In this document: one piece after another, positions 1 through 14,300 of the stretch
Layout: each line of letters starts with the position of its first letter
Position numbering within the stretch: position 1 is the stretch's first letter
NCBI GenBank assembly: GCA_012861695.1
Contig: JAAOOA010000002.1
Location: 34,055,244 to 34,119,243, forward strand
Source of the DNA: Trematomus loennbergii
Taxonomy: Eukaryota > Chordata > Actinopteri > Perciformes > Nototheniidae
Direction of reading: 5' to 3'
DNA: 64,000 nucleotides
Program-made: the position numbers and the translations under genes
Notes under the pieces: generated by a model
What the model was told of the DNA's origin: nothing
The model's input: only the letters and a program-made list of their open reading frames with translations
Database searches by the model: none

Positions 1-401
1 ATATTATTGATTAATCTGTCATTTTAAAGATGAATCAATGACTAAAAAAAGTGTTAGTTGTAGACCTAATTCGGTTCACCAACTTGCCTGACACATGTTT
101 TTAAACTACTCTGGTGCCGTGTCCAGACGCAAATATTTTGACAACTATTTGATTAATTGCACCTTACACCTTACTATTTATAGCCTTCTAAACTGAAATG
201 TACATCATGGTAATACTATACCTAGTAAAAATCAGCATATTAAAATGTTCATTGTGAGCATGTTAGCATGCTAATGTTAGCATAGCTCAGAATGGCTGTG
301 CTACAGCTTCACAGACTAGCTAGATTGATTTCTTATCTTCCTCTTACTGATTCTTTTATTTTCCATCCATCTCTTCTTTTTGCCCCCCTACCCTCTCCCA
401 G
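1..401 (+). other. nxn intron sequence with a GTTAGCATGCTAA-type repeat motif
   Basis: This is intron upstream of the first visible nxn exon. Around 250-290 it carries a palindromic TTAGCATGCTAA motif in a run of TTAGCAT words. Similar words recur near 6355-6390 and 18480-18530. I believe this motif is common in dispersed fish repeats, but no element ends can be defined here. Confidence 0.35.
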
Positions 402-3400
402 GCCTGGAGTTCCCCTGGGGGCCAAAGCCATTTGCGGAGGTGGTGGCAGGGCCTCTGCTCAGGAACAACAGGCAGACAGCAGACGGCACCTCTCTGGAGG
501 GACACTACGTGGGAGTGTACTTCTCGGCACACTGGGTGAGTACAGGAAGCAGAGAAAAAGGACAAAGAGAAGCCTGATTTTTTTATTTCTGGCCTCGTAG
601 CTGCCAGAAAAATCAAAACATTGGGAAAAGAAAGGATATGACCAGCAGAGCGGACCAGGAAGAGACAGCAGTCAGTCAAGACTGATAAGAGAAGAGTAGC
701 AGCAGGGTGGAGGCGACTCCATTGTGTTGGCGTGTTTACACTGACTGTGCTTAGCTATCCCTGTCAGTCCTTTCACCACCTCCTCTGGACCTTTTTAAAA
801 GTAGGCATTGGTCTCCCACCCCAATGACATCATCCCTATTGTCTCTTTACTGCTGGACCTGCTGATAGCCAGGGAAGGTCATGACTCGTTGATGCGTGAA
901 AGGAGGACTGTTCCTGATGAGATGCAGCAGGCCACAGGGGCCAGTCGGCTCTGCAGCTGCCAGAGCCGCAGCCTCAGAGAGAGGAGACGCCTGGAGGCTG
1001 GCTCTAACCCCAGACCCTTACGAAATTGAATAGGACAAGTCACAAAAGTCATTACAGGAGTTTATTTGGGTTTTCTTTATACACCACGTTCCCCCTGGTT
1101 ACTCGTGTAAATCTATCCGCTATTAAAGTAATTTAAAAAACATGAAATGCCAGTACCTAGACTTGGAATCCATTAACACAGAAGGTTTTTTCTTTTTTGG
1201 CACACATTTGCTTTTTGTCCTGCAGTGTTAAGGAATTTTTCTTTTAAGTCATTAAAATAAAACTGAAGCTAGAAGTGTAGTCACTAACATCATCAAAGAA
1301 TAGCCCACATGACTAATACAAAGAAGTATTGACACCACATTGTGCAAACTATAATACAGCATAACTGCAATAAACTGCATTTACTTATTTTGAGTAACAG
1401 AGGAAGTATTGATCGACGCTATGTACTTCACACTGCCACAGTACCTTTGTGTCAGTTTGATGAGTACTCATGACTGGATCATTGGAAGTGCTTGACATAA
1501 TATATCCAGTGTCACATGGAAAGACATTTTGAAAATACCCAAAGTAATGGAAGCTGCTGCAGCAACCCATCATACTTGATTTTTTATGTACTGTATTTTC
1601 ACTCCCTTCAACAATCCCTTTTTCCCCCCCTTCTCTCTCCATCAGTGCCCTCCTTGCCGCAGTTTGACCCGGGTCTTGGTGGAATCATATCAAACCGTCA
1701 AAGAGGCGGGTCAGAAGTTTGAGATCGTGTTTGTCAGCGCTGACAGGTAGAATTCACCAATCTAGACAAGATCATTTTTTTTTACACATACATTGGTCTA
1801 TGTAATAAAGAGAATAATTATTTTCTATTCAATCACCATCTGTTTGGTGCTTTCCTCTCCAGGTCAGAGGAGTCCTTTAAGCAGTACTTCAGCGAGATGC
1901 CCTGGTTGGCCGTGCCGTATTCGGACGAGGGTCGCCGGTCACGACTCAACAGACTTTATGGAATACAAGGTACAAAACCACTTCCTGATCTTCAAGCTGA
2001 GAGGAGAGAGTCAAGATAAATGTTTTATTCCAGGCTTTTTTACACCACTCACCGAAACACTGGCGCAATGGCTGACAGATTGCTTCGCTGCTGGAGGAAT
2101 GTGGGCAGCTTATCAAGTTTACAGTCTTGTCCGCTACGGAAGTGCTTCGCCTCTCCCTCTGCCTCGCTCTATTTCTCCTGATTCCCTCCTCTGTGTGTAT
2201 ATGTGTGTGTGTGTGTGCACAGGGCTGTGGATGAAATTAGCAAGAGCTGGCTCTAAGCCTCTCCTGCAAAATATGTGAGGAATGCCTGGAAGATGAGTCA
2301 ACACTGCCCCCCTCCCACATTTTAAATCAATGCAGTTTAGTATGGCCCCCACCTCTGTTGACTTCAGACCACATGCGCAGACAGGAACACACTCTCTCAC
2401 GTACACGTATGGTCCCGGATGGTGTCTGTTTTTGATAAGACTGTCAATAGGGCACAGGGTTTTGATCAAAAGGATGGTGCGAGCCAATCACATGTGGTCA
2501 AAAGAAGGGTAGATAACAGATACAAGCAGACATAGAGGCAGAAACTGGTAAAAAAAAGGGTCAAAAACATCCATACAACAAAGAAAATCACAGCGGGAGA
2601 GGGAGCAGTCTGCGTCATGAAGCAAACACTTACCAAAATTACCCTAATCACCTCCCACGCTGTTGCTCGTTTCCTGCTTTCCTTTTCCAACCACCTTCTC
2701 CTCCTCTTCCTTCCACACCAGGTATTCCCACACTGATCCTGCTGGACACAGAGGGTCACATGATCTCGCGACAGGGCCGTGTGGAGGTGCTGAACGACCC
2801 AGAGTGCCAGCTCTTTCCATGGCACCCTCGGCCTGTGCTGGAACTCAGCGAGTCCAACGCCGTGCAGCTCCACGAGGGGCCCTGCCTCGTCCTGTTTGTG
2901 GGTGAGTGGACGGGCATTTTTGATGCAGCCTCTGCAGCTCCACATGGGGCACAGGAGCTCCGTGTGCTTGAATGGAGTGGCATTTATGTGGACCATATTG
3001 AATGTCAGACACTGTGGAAAATGCTTGAAGCGTTGATAGGTCCAAAGGTCTTTGGGAAATGATTTAGTATGTATCTATTATCTATATATATATGCAAATA
3101 CAGAATGTACAAAGAAAGGAATAGCAAGAGGTTTCAGAATGATATTAAAATGTACACGGACTGAAATGGACTAAAGACCAGTTTGACAGTGATGATCCTC
3201 AAAATATAAGACCACCCTGGCCTCTTGCGGTATAACTGGATTACAAAACAAGACAAAAGACCACACTTTCTTTAATGTCCTCACTTATCTGTCCACCAGT
3301 CATCTCCACTTCCTTGCTTCCCATGCGTTTTTCCTCTCCCAGGTGGCTTTTTTTTCCAGACTTTCAACTTCTTTCTGTGTCTCTTTTCTGGTTCGTTCAG

Positions 3401-6400
3401 ACGCGGAGGAGGAAGGTGAACTAGAGCCAGCCAAGGAGCTGATTCAGCCAATAGCGGAGAAGATTATGGCCAAGTACAAAGCCAAGGAGGAGGAAATGCC
3501 GCTGCTGTTCTTTGTTGCTGGAGAGGTGAGATAAGCCACTCAAGGCACATTAAAATGCCATTTCACACAAACTTGCAAAGCTAAAGTCGGGTCAATTCTT
3601 GGATGACACGCATCGTACTACTCGGTAATCTATGCGCATGTTTTGTGCTTTACTTACTGATGTGCTTTACTCACGATAGGGAGTGTACCTGCTCTTAAGA
3701 CAAATCGCTTTTCAAAATCATTCATCCCCTCAGCACTCAAACTTTTAAATTCTTGAAAGGCTTTTTAACTTGATTATTTATTTATTTATTTTTTATTATT
3801 GTGATGCTATGAACTATTTATCGTGTAAATTGGAATGATCCACATCTCTGCTCCCGGGTGTATCTGTGTGTTCTTCCTGTATGTTCCTGCCTGTGTACCT
3901 GACATAAGCTGCTCATAACCAATTGCCCCTTGCAGGATTAATAAAGTTGTTGATTGATTGAGATTGATACTTTGAGCAGCTGATATTCAGATTTTTTTCA
4001 TAGAAATGTAACATAAACAAAATCTCATTAGCACCAAATATTTTTAAGATTCTTTAAGAATTATAACCCAAGGAAATACTTAAAAGTGTTAAAATAATCT
4101 TGTCATTGCTTTCTGGTGGACAATTAAGTGGAAGTTGTGTTTGAAGCTCTGTCTTTGGACTTTACCAACTCCTAAGGGATATATCTGGCTCTCAAGCTGC
4201 TAAATCTTTGTTGGCCGTCATGTTGCTAAATTGTTTGTCTGCTGTTATGTGCTCAGCAGGTAGAGTACACATTTATAGCTTTTTTTGGGTTTAATTGGAA
4301 GTATTGAGAGTGTACCGAACATTGAAGGTGCGGGCTACAAAAACTTAAACGATCAGCTAAAAACATTTCAGATTCAGGTTTTCAGTTTGGGTTTGGGGGT
4401 TGTTGGTTTGACATAGCGAGTAACGCTTTTCAAGCACTTGTAGGATACATTGATGATACTAAAATATAACATTTAGCCACATTAACTTTTGTTATTTGTA
4501 AGCAAGATATGTACTGATCGGGACTCCACACAGTTGAAAAATATATATGTAGTACACCAATTACAATATTTCTGTAATATGCTAAAGTCAGCCATTATTT
4601 GGCCCATCCAATTCATCCATCCGGTTCTTATCACTTATTGTATGTCCCTTGTTTGGATCCGCAGCCAACCCCTTGTTATTGTTGCAATGAAAGCATTAGA
4701 GGCCCCTCTTCGAGCCTCTTGAAACGGCAAGAGTCACACCTATCCATTACCTAAAATTCAACTTGGTGCCTTTATCATGATGGGTAGACCCAGAGCGTGC
4801 CAGCAACCAGCTTTCATTACACCCGTCCAAATAATCCTTCCATCTATTCGTTTTTCCCCCACGTCCGCCCTTGTGCGGCAATCCCTGAGGTTTTCATAAC
4901 TCTGGTTATCTTGTGTTGTTCTGTCTCGACCTCTCCAGAGCTGGTGGAGTTAGCAGCAGCAGCAGACAGAATTACCAGATTAGCTCCCTCTCCCCAGCTC
5001 CCCTGCTCTCTGCCCTCTAGCTCCCCTTCCTCCCGTTCCTCTCTGCCCGGCGATCTGGGAGAACGACGCTGGTTTCTCATGTCACACGCCGAGAGCAGGC
5101 TCAGGTTTCTCTGCCGTGGGGCTTGCACATGTGCTAACTGTCTGACCCTGTGTGTCTGTCGAAGGCCACTCATCAGCCTTGAAATGTCACTGACATACGA
5201 ACACTGAACAAGAAAAGCTCACAGAAAGACGGGAGGTGACGTGGTAGTGTGTCGAGGACATTGTCTGTATGCCAATATTTATTTGACCTAACACAAAGTC
5301 ACATTGTTGCACTTGAGCTTGAAGGGATTTAGAATTCTTAAGTTTGCCTTTTTTTCCAGATATGTATACCTTCATGCAGTGCAGGTATCATTTCCTGGCT
5401 CTTGCTCAAATGGCTTTGAAATCACCAGGTTTCACTTCCAGATTGGATTCACAGTCAGATTTCACTTCCTGTTTCAGGCGTTCAGTGAGTGTAGCTTCCA
5501 GGCTCTGGGCTCAGACGGCTGCACCTTGGCTCGGGTTGGCCCTGGTAGTCACAGGCTCCTTGCCAGGCCAGCTGCTGGGTTTTCTGTGTCCATGAGACAG
5601 CAGTATGTTGGCAGTCTCTCAAGGGGAGACTGGGCTGAGCAGAATGACACGGATCTTCTTACCATTCTGAAAAAAACAGATGACACAGAGTAGTATACAG
5701 ATTTTATTAAAGCAGAATAAAATATCTTTTGTTCTCTCATTTCTGCAGAGTATTGGCATACACAATGAACTTTAGTGGTATTATCAAATCACATAAGAAT
5801 ATAATCTGCATGCAGCGGTGATTCATCTATTCAATTGATATGCTTAAATTGGTAAGAGCTTGATTCATATTGACCAAAATCATTATTTAATCTTCAACAG
5901 TTTTGAAAATTAATTGATCCATTCCTTCTTTAATCCAGCGTTTGGTAGAAAATGTGCACCTTTTTTCTTGGCCTTAAAGTATTCCAATTAGAATATTTTT
6001 AGGGTTTTTGACTATTGGGCAAACAAAAAAAGATATGTGATGATTGGTTATAGAATCCTACCAAACGATTGATCATATGATCAAGGAAATAACCGGTGAA
6101 GAATTGCATTTGGGATTCTGAGTAAACATTTTTAACACCTATTCATTATTTTAGAATGATTTGTGTTGCCCCCCCAAAGCATGAGTCGGTGATACAGTAA
6201 TGTGTGATCTAGCGCCATCGTCAGGCCAAATGTTGAATTTGTTCAATATTTTTAAGACCAAAGAACAGAGGAGTGTCCAGTTTTTAGCTAATGGTAGCCT
6301 ACTCTCATGCTAAACTAAGGTGGTGAACAAGGTATACATTACACCTGCTAAACGTCAGCATGTTAACATTGTCACTGTGAGCATGAAAGCAGACGTTGGC

Positions 6401-9400
6401 AATTAGCTAAAATAAAGCTCCCCAGAGCTGCAAGAGTGTCATGTAGACTTTCAATAATCTTTATTAAAAACACATTGAACGTTTTAATTGTTTCTTTGCT
6501 CAAAAGACAAAAACATAAAAGTGTGACTGTTAGCACTAAAGCTCAATGAATCATTGTATTCCACTATCCACAAAGTCTAAATATTAAAAAACGAGTTATA
6601 GTATTTAGATAAAGAGGACTGCAGCTGTTTCCTTCATGTAGGGTCAAATAAATTGTTTGTGCATTCATCATTTTGTTTTTGTCTTGAGCTGAAGTTTTAA
6701 AGTGATTCTCCAGTTTATTCCACCAGGCAAAGATGTTTTTGCTTTTACTAACATAAACTGATGAGCAATTTATCTTGGGAAAACCAAAGATTTCCCAATA
6801 ATTACGTTATCTTAGGACTTTGTGAGAAGGACGCAGCCTCTGCTCAGAGGCCAGTGGGGAGGTTTGTTCATCATTACCAGTTCAGGCCTTATCAGCTGGT
6901 CATCGCCTGTGAAATGCCACAGTGCATCAATAATCGGAATAATCCTGACACGGCCCAGCAGGTTCCACAGCGTACACACACGCTGAGCCTTATCACAGCT
7001 GTGAGTCCGGGCTGCAGCAGAGAAGCCCTTTTGTCTTTTTTTCTGAGCTGAGCTTCAGAGGGCGGGGGGGCCTCTGGTGTGGCTGCCCTCACTAGAAGCA
7101 GTTTACACAAGCAGAGAAGGCACACAAAGAAGATGCATGACTTCCTAGGAAGGCCAAGACCGATTCAGAGATTACATCTCCTCATAACGGCGAGCCTGGT
7201 AAGGCCACAGTGACAGATTGTGGAATTTCACTGTTTGTGGCTTCTTTACACAGAGTGCCCAGATGATCTATAATCTACACTTAGTAGGCCTGCAAGAAAG
7301 CAGACAATGCAACGCCTGTATTTTTAGTAGGAAAATCAACCAGTATCTTAACAATATTGCCCTTTGTTGACAGCTTACATCTGTGAGAATCAAGTGGACA
7401 ATCTAAGGTGATTTCAGTTCCATTCAGAGGAAGTTAGCTGCCTAAGACAAAATACCACACTGCAACTCATCTGTTACATCTGTTAGCAGTTTTGCGAAGA
7501 CGATGTCACAAACTTCATCTTGGCATACTTATCCTTTTTAGGTAGCAGCTCAGCAGAGCTATTCAAGGAGAAGTCTGAGGGATGATTGGGTTTTTGATCC
7601 ATTGAGCGAGAATAGCTGCAGATTTTCTGATAACAGGGAAGACATAACAAAGAGGCCTGAAAGCAGAGAATGCTTGAGCGTTTTATGTAGCAGGAAATCC
7701 ATCCAAAGTCGCTTCATCTTTGACTTTGTTTTGACAAAACTCACATTGGCACATAAATCAGTACCAGTATTAACATCAGAGAGGTCCAACTCTTTGTTGC
7801 AGTGCCACCCTCTGGCCCTTTCCTGTTAGTTCTGAATTTTCAACATAATCTTTTCCATATGAAACTGATGAAACTTTAATCTTGTGTGAGTCTCCCTCTG
7901 AGCCAGCCAGCTAAGCTGAGGGGAAATCAGGTCATGCTGTCATGAGTTAAGGAGAATGATAGTTTGCACTTCTAACAAGGGAACTGTGTGACCCTTCAAA
8001 ACATAACACAAGAAATCCTTTTGATTTAAAGAACATTTTACAGGAATAATATAACTCTTTCAAGGTAGGAATTCCAGAAGCACACCCAACTGAAACTAGA
8101 GCTGACTTACATAAGTGTGTGATTTCATATTCAGTTCCATAATTAATGGCCCTTTCAAGCTTGTGTGAAAGTCCCTGGCTGCCTTCTGGTTATTCATTAT
8201 GTTAACTCTGGCAACAGGGGTTGCAATCCTGATTTGTTAAAGTGTGAAAGGTGACGTCAAGCCTCAGGCAGAACATGAGTAAAGCCCTTTCAAAATAACT
8301 GCAAAGAAATAAAAGTGGAATCTCCTCAAAACCCAGCAGCAATATTTTTGTAACATATTCCTTCACAACTATGCACCGCTCCCTGTCCTGCCCACATGTG
8401 CCATTCAAACGCTGTGATGAGATTTATATCTGACCTGAGTGAGCTTTTGAAAACTGACGGATGTTGTTGGACCCCCACCTGGTTCCTTCCTGTCTTCCCA
8501 AACAGCAGGATGTGTGACAAGCACCAACACTGTGGCCCCTCAGGGCTGGCTCCCTGCAGGAAGACGAGAGAGTTTCATTTTCTCTTTCAAGAAGAGGGCA
8601 TTAATAAACATTGTGTGCGGCACTTTTGAATTTTACGGGGTAATTTTACTTGCATTGTTTGAGCAATGGGTGCTGTCCTAGTTTCCTCAGACAAAGGCAA
8701 GTCTGGAATGACGAGCAGTGGAGGAATGTTTCTCCTCTCAAAGATCCTATCCAGTGTTTGACTTGCTTGTTTGTCAAAGTCATTAAAATGCAATGTGAGC
8801 GTGAAAGGATTATGAGATGAGGGCAAATATAGAAGCCCAACCCCACTTACACTGCAACCAGTCACCAACACACTGTAGTTTGTTCATGCTGTAGATGAAG
8901 ATGGCAGTCTAAACCAGTGGTTCCCAGCTTAATTTGTTTTACCTGCAACCCCTTAAAAAAAAAAACATCTCCTTGGCACCTAGTTGATTAGTGTGCAAGA
9001 AAATTATATCATAGAAAAGAAAAAGGTTGAATTCCTGCACACATGTTTCCTTTTTTTATGACCTTCTCAGAACTAGAATCCAGCTATCCTTCTCATTTTC
9101 CAATCACCTTTAGATTACTCCTGTGTTGGGTCTCCAATCGTATTTGCAAACCATCTTAAACATTTTGAGCAAGCCATAGAAGATAATACTGAGTTTTTTA
9201 AACAACTCTATGAGGAAAGCTGTGGGGAAAAAAGTTATATTTTCAGAGCTGAGCTATTTTGTGTTGAAACATTTTTTTGAACCGCTTTACCATATTTAAA
9301 GTAGACTTAACTTTTGCCAGGGTATTGTCAGAGAAAAATGGCAGACATCCCTACTTTTGACTTTCCAACAAGATAATTTCAGTTTCCTAAAACAGAAGCT

Positions 9401-9688
9401 TTAGTTAAGGCCTGTTCCCAGTAATCCAAAAATGCATGTGATGAATGTTCTACTGTAACATCATGTGCTCACACACCTAATCAGTTTTTTCCTCTTTCAC
9501 CACAGGATGACATGAGTGACTCCCTGCGGGACTACACCAACCTCCCAGAAGCAGCCCCTCTGCTCACCATCCTGGACATGTCGGCCCGGGCCAAGTATGT
9601 TCGCGACGTGGAGGAGATCACGCCGGCCGAAGTGGAGCAGTTTGTCAACGACTTCCTGGCTGAAAAGCTCAAACCAGAGCCCATCTAA
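402..9688 (+). CDS. nxn: Nucleoredoxin, C-terminal part (N-terminus lies upstream)
   Basis: Nucleoredoxin is a thioredoxin-fold oxidoreductase that binds Dishevelled and restrains Wnt signalling in cytosol and nucleus. Coding exons: 402-535, 1646-1746, 1863-1969, 2722-2901, 3401-3525, 9506-9688. All have AG/GT borders and consistent phases, giving about 276 residues and a TAA stop. The family is about 435 residues, so roughly 160 N-terminal residues (exon 1) lie before the window; position 402 enters mid-codon. The redox motif WCPPC is split by an intron: W ends exon 402-535 and CPPC opens exon 1646-1746. Other family landmarks are FVSADRSEESF, PWLAVPYSDE, the central EFPWHP-type segment (here QLFPWHPRPV) and the C-terminal AEKLKPEPI. 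The last intron is about 6 kb. No frameshift was seen. The gene converges on mrm3. Confidence 0.96.
3526..9505 (+). other. Last intron of nxn, no gene seen
   Basis: A 5,980 bp intron between the exon ending in codon GAG and the final coding exon. It contains a LINE-like 3' tail (about 3760-3965) and dispersed TTAGCAT words near 6355. Open frames in this span are short, have no recognisable domain and do not join across splice sites. I see no embedded gene or RNA. Confidence 0.7.
3760..3965 (+). mobile_element. LINE-like 3' tail ending in a TTGA repeat
   Basis: The segment ends with a CCCCTTGCAGGATTAATAAAG-type terminus followed by TTGATTGATTGA. That resembles the 3' end of fish non-LTR retrotransposons, where a conserved tail precedes a short tandem repeat. 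No reverse transcriptase remains, so only the 3' end of a truncated copy is present. The exact family is not determined. Confidence 0.45.
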
Positions 9689-9929
9689 AGAAGAAGACTA
9701 AGTGTAAATCGGACCTACTATATGGGACTCACTCCATTATCGAACCCTGATCTGTTGCTACTCCCCCTCACCCCCCCACTATCTCTCCCACTTCCCCCCT
9801 GACTTTGTCAGACTGTTAGAGATGTCTCAATTTTACTGACATTTTAACAACTTTTTTTTAGACATGTTCCTCTTTTCATGGAGTCCTCTTTCTCCTGTGG
9901 TGCCTTGCATTGATGATAGTCCCTACAAT

Positions 9930-10131
9930 AATAAAAATGGAGATTCTGTGTTGTTTTTTCTGGCCGAAGAACACATATTTTTCATTTTTTTCACCCAATA
10001 GCATTCTGAACTCTAGACAAAACCAGAGAATTACCCAGTGGACCTACTTATTCAGCTGATTGTGTGCTTTCTGTTTTGTCTGCGAGATCCTTGTTGCTTT
10101 AGGTTTCTGAATGATGTTGAGAAAGAATAAA
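9930..10131 (+). promoter_or_regulatory. nxn poly(A) signals
   Basis: AATAAA occurs at 9930-9935 and again at 10126-10131, about 240 and 440 bp after the nxn stop. Either could be used. Together they end the plus-strand gene before the convergent mrm3. Confidence 0.6.
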
Positions 10132-11330
10132 ATGCATTTTTACAGTCGTAATTCACTAGTAGTGCAAATGTGCTGAACCTCAGTTGGATGTAGCCTATTT
10201 AAACTAAAAAAACAGGTGCACATACAGTAATGATCACATTCTACTTGCTTGTAACAGACCAATGACTGAAGTGTTTAAACCCCTGTGTCTTGTGTGTGTG
10301 TGCTGTGAGCGAAAGTCCTCTCTTGCCAGTTGTTAATGGTGGCTCTCATCTCAAAGTCATGAGGATTTTCTGTGAATATCCCCTGATGAAAAGGCCAGGT
10401 TATTTCTGAAGGCACAGAAATGGCATTTGAAAAATGTTGAATATATAAATCCCTGTATTCTTTTACTTCAGTCATGACTTCTCACACATTAAAATGTCAC
10501 TGGCAAGCACAAAGTTCTGCTCCTTTTAACTTCCATCAATAAAGTTAGCTCTTGGATATTTAAAATGCATATATTACAATGAATCACCATTTCTTGTCAG
10601 AAGTATTTCAATAAGATGTTTGGGCTCAATGCAAATGTTCTATTTATTATGGCAGACAGTATGCAGATCATTTGTTAATGTGCAGACCTGGGATAAAAGT
10701 GTAGTGTCTTCTGCATATTTGCATAGACAATGTGGCAGCAGATATAAAAGATAAGACTGTCTTTTACTTTCTAAATCTAGGTTATATATTCGTCAAGTGC
10801 TTCTATCTATTTAAGGCATTTAGGAACTATATTGAAAATATAAGGGTCGGAGATGAAAGAAAAGGGTGGGGTACTAGTAGACTTTTTTTTGGGAAGACAG
10901 GAGAGTCAATAACTTTTTCTAATGCCAATCTTTATTTTAGCCCTAAACATGGGTTTTCTTGTCTATAGTAGTATACTGCACATATTTTAGGGTATGAGAA
11001 TTTCAACTTTCTTTCATTTTACATGCAAAATTATCAAGATGTGAATTTGCAGTTCATTATATATTGGAAAAATAAATCCCGGAGTCAAAAATAACTTGAG
11101 CAATTATCACAGTAAACTAAAATAAATGTGACAAAGAAACTCATTACACATAATATTCACAGATATTCATTGCATACAAAATTCAGTTTATTAGCAGGAC
11201 AAGATGTAAAATTAGATAATTGAACTCAGTCTGTAGTAACAAGGACAAATTGACACAAGATGTAACACACATATTTAGAGCGGTCATGAAAACTGCTGCT
11301 GGGCTTTAGATGTCGGTTCCTTCCAAGTGC
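10132..11330. other. nxn-mrm3 convergent intergenic spacer
   Basis: This AT-rich spacer separates two convergent genes. TTTATT at about 11187-11192 reads AATAAA on the minus strand and is a candidate mrm3 poly(A) signal 140 bp past its stop. I see nothing else that can be called. Confidence 0.5.
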
Positions 11331-14300
11331 CTAGGTGAGTTTTAACAGCTGTTTCCTGCCTTCAAACAAAAGGATACTGGCAGCCATGGCTGAATTCAAG
11401 CTGTCCATATCCGGAGCGACAGGAATAAAGAGCCTGTGACCGGAAGTTTTCTCAGCCAGCTGTAATGCGTCTACACTCAGACCATGTGTCTCTCCGCCTA
11501 TCACAAGAGCAGTGGGACTCTGAGCCCAGCTCTCATGGTACAGCTTTGAGTCCACTGTGGGAAGTGATTGTGCCCCCTCCTCACAATCTGAGTCCGAGTC
11601 GGAATCGGATTCCTCATAGCTCACGTTGTTGCGGTTAGACCTCGTGCTGACCCATCCATAGTCTCCTGCTTTGAGCGTCTTGTGGGACACGTTAACTTGT
11701 AAATCCTTTATTTCTTCACTTCTGTCAGCGCCGCAGCTGCTGTCAGCCACATGCACAGTCACAGATTTCGGGAGGTGCTTCTCCATATCGTCCCAGCTCA
11801 AGCTCTGGTAGATGGGAAGGCGGAAATGGGCGCCCATTGCTGCACGCAGAACCTTAGGCTCCCAAGCATCAACACAACCTGGTGGTGGAAAAATGTAACA
11901 GACTTTAAAAACACAACTTAAGAAGAAAAGCCATTATCAAAGGGTGTAGTTCACTTGTATCAATGTTTACTTAATAAGAATACCTTTGGTGAGGAGGACA
12001 TCATGGCAGCCAGCAGCAGCAGCACATCGCAACATAGTGCCAAGGTTACCAGGGTCTCGGATGTTGTCGCATATCAAGGAAAATGGCACCGAGTCACCTT
12101 TGTTACCAAAGTTCAACCGTAACGGGTCTGGACGAGCAAATATTGCTGCAGAAGAAAAAGCAAAAAAGTCAGAAACGGCTCATTGTACCTGTGCTTCATT
12201 ATGAAACAAGTCTTAACCCTCTGAGACCCATACGATCCCAAATATCACGTTGTGTTCAAAGCGTCATAACTTCTCAGCTGTTTCAGCCAGAGACATGCCG
12301 TGTGTTTCCTCTTAAACTATACAGAAATGGCTATGAACAACTCTATTAAGTTTTTCATTGAGAGGCGTTTACTTATTTCGGTGAAACGAATGTGCGTAGA
12401 GTTTTAAAGGATAAAATAGGATAGTCTCACCTTGATTTTGGCGCATTGCTTATCGTTTTATAGATCTATTCTCATCCACCATCTTTGTTTGTGACGTAAA
12501 GAGTGTAAGAGTCATGTTTCTGAATCGGACACTCTGAGTGGATGCAGTCAAAGCCAATCGGAGTCTGATTCAGAGGGTTGCCTGTCAGTTCCGTTGTTAT
12601 GTGTACTGAAACGAGAGCCGGTATAATTCCACGCGCGAAAACAAATAAGTTGGAATACCTTATTTTAGTATCTTAAAAGTAGACTGAGGTATGGCAAGGA
12701 AGTTTACTACAGCTGAGGCTTTGGAGCTGATTTTTCAAGGTGACGATGTTGATGAGAATTCAGACGAATCTGATCAGCATGCCATGTGTGATTGTGGACA
12801 GGAACTAACATGATATATATCATGTGTAGTCTTCAAAATTGGCAGGACCAAAAATGACAATTCTTCGCTAAAAAAAACAAAAGAATGGGCATAACTAATG
12901 AACAGAATAAGTTAGAATCTTCTAATCAGTTCTGATACAATGATAATAAATGTGTGCAATTTTCTGTTTTGAATGTTTCTTTCAATGTTATGGTTAGCAG
13001 TTCTTTTTAGTGAAATAAGTAAAGAATTCAAGCTCCGTTTTTTTTCTTTTTTCTATTTATGGGCAAATATAATACATTTTATTTTTATAGCGCTTTTCTA
13101 AACCCAAAGACGCTTGTCTTTCCCCTATTATAGTGTATACATGTCTCTAATGAGTGACATATATCATTAGCTGAGGTTGTGCTGATTTCTGGGATGTGTA
13201 GAACTTGATTATACTGTAAAGAAATGACAATTTATAAGGCAAAACACAAAAATATACAAAAACGGAAATGTCCTATGTGGGTCTCAGAGGGTTAATATGT
13301 GACACTCACCAATAACCCCTTGTGGGGCCACAACGTCAGACCATATCTTGATGTCCTCAAATTTGACCTTCACCAACGTGGCCCTTTTCAGCTTGTCTAA
13401 GGGAAGCTCTCGGAGACGGTCTGCGGTACTGAAGAACACCATATGTGGGTTGGCTCCAGCATTCAGGGCGTCACAGATCAGACGCCTGCCTTCCAGGAGG
13501 ATTTTACCTTGGTGCTCCCGAAACGTCCTGGAACGAGTGATGCTAACTAACTTCCTGAAGGAGGTTCAAGGGGAGATGGAGAGACAAGGATCAATCACAG
13601 GCAGTGTGAATATGAGTTATTGTCAACATTAATACAATTTGGGGGAAAAATAGAGCACTTCAAAACGGACTTATGTTACACCTTAATCTGAGACTGAAAA
13701 AGAAGATAAAGTAATATGATTAAACAAAAAGAACCTTTAGCTTTAATGCCAGTATTGTTAATTGCAGTGGTGGGAAAGTAAGTTACTCTATTTTAAGCAA
13801 AATACACAATATCTATAGGCCTACGTATAGTCTAGTAACATAATATAATGCTGATATTAGATAAAACAATATCTAAAAAACAGTCTTGCAAATAAGTACT
13901 TTTACTTTAATTTATATTTTTACTTGAGTTAGATTTTAAATGATGGACCTCAACAGAGGGTTTTTTACACAGTAAATATTGCTAATTTCAGTAATGTAAA
14001 ATATCTGAATACTTCATTATTGTAAAACTTACCCCAGTCTTTTATCTCCAGCGAAAGCCCTCTCGAAGGGCAGTCCATCAATTTGATCCTTTGTACCTGT
14101 AACATGGGCATGTTTTGTAGTCGCCTGCACAATACTCCTCGCTTTAACAAATTCTTCTTCAGGATGCTTTATTGCAGCTTTGACTTTTTGCCCCTTCTCC
14201 CTGTGGACGTCTCGTCCCGCTGGCTGAGGCCGAGGCTTGACGACTTTATCCGCCTCGTTTTCAGGGAACAACACTCGGACTGGTTTCCTCCTCAGTCCAC

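Noticed and set aside
4797..5207. 136-codon frame in the nxn last intron
   Set aside because: It has no recognisable domain and no joining exons. It is best read as intron.
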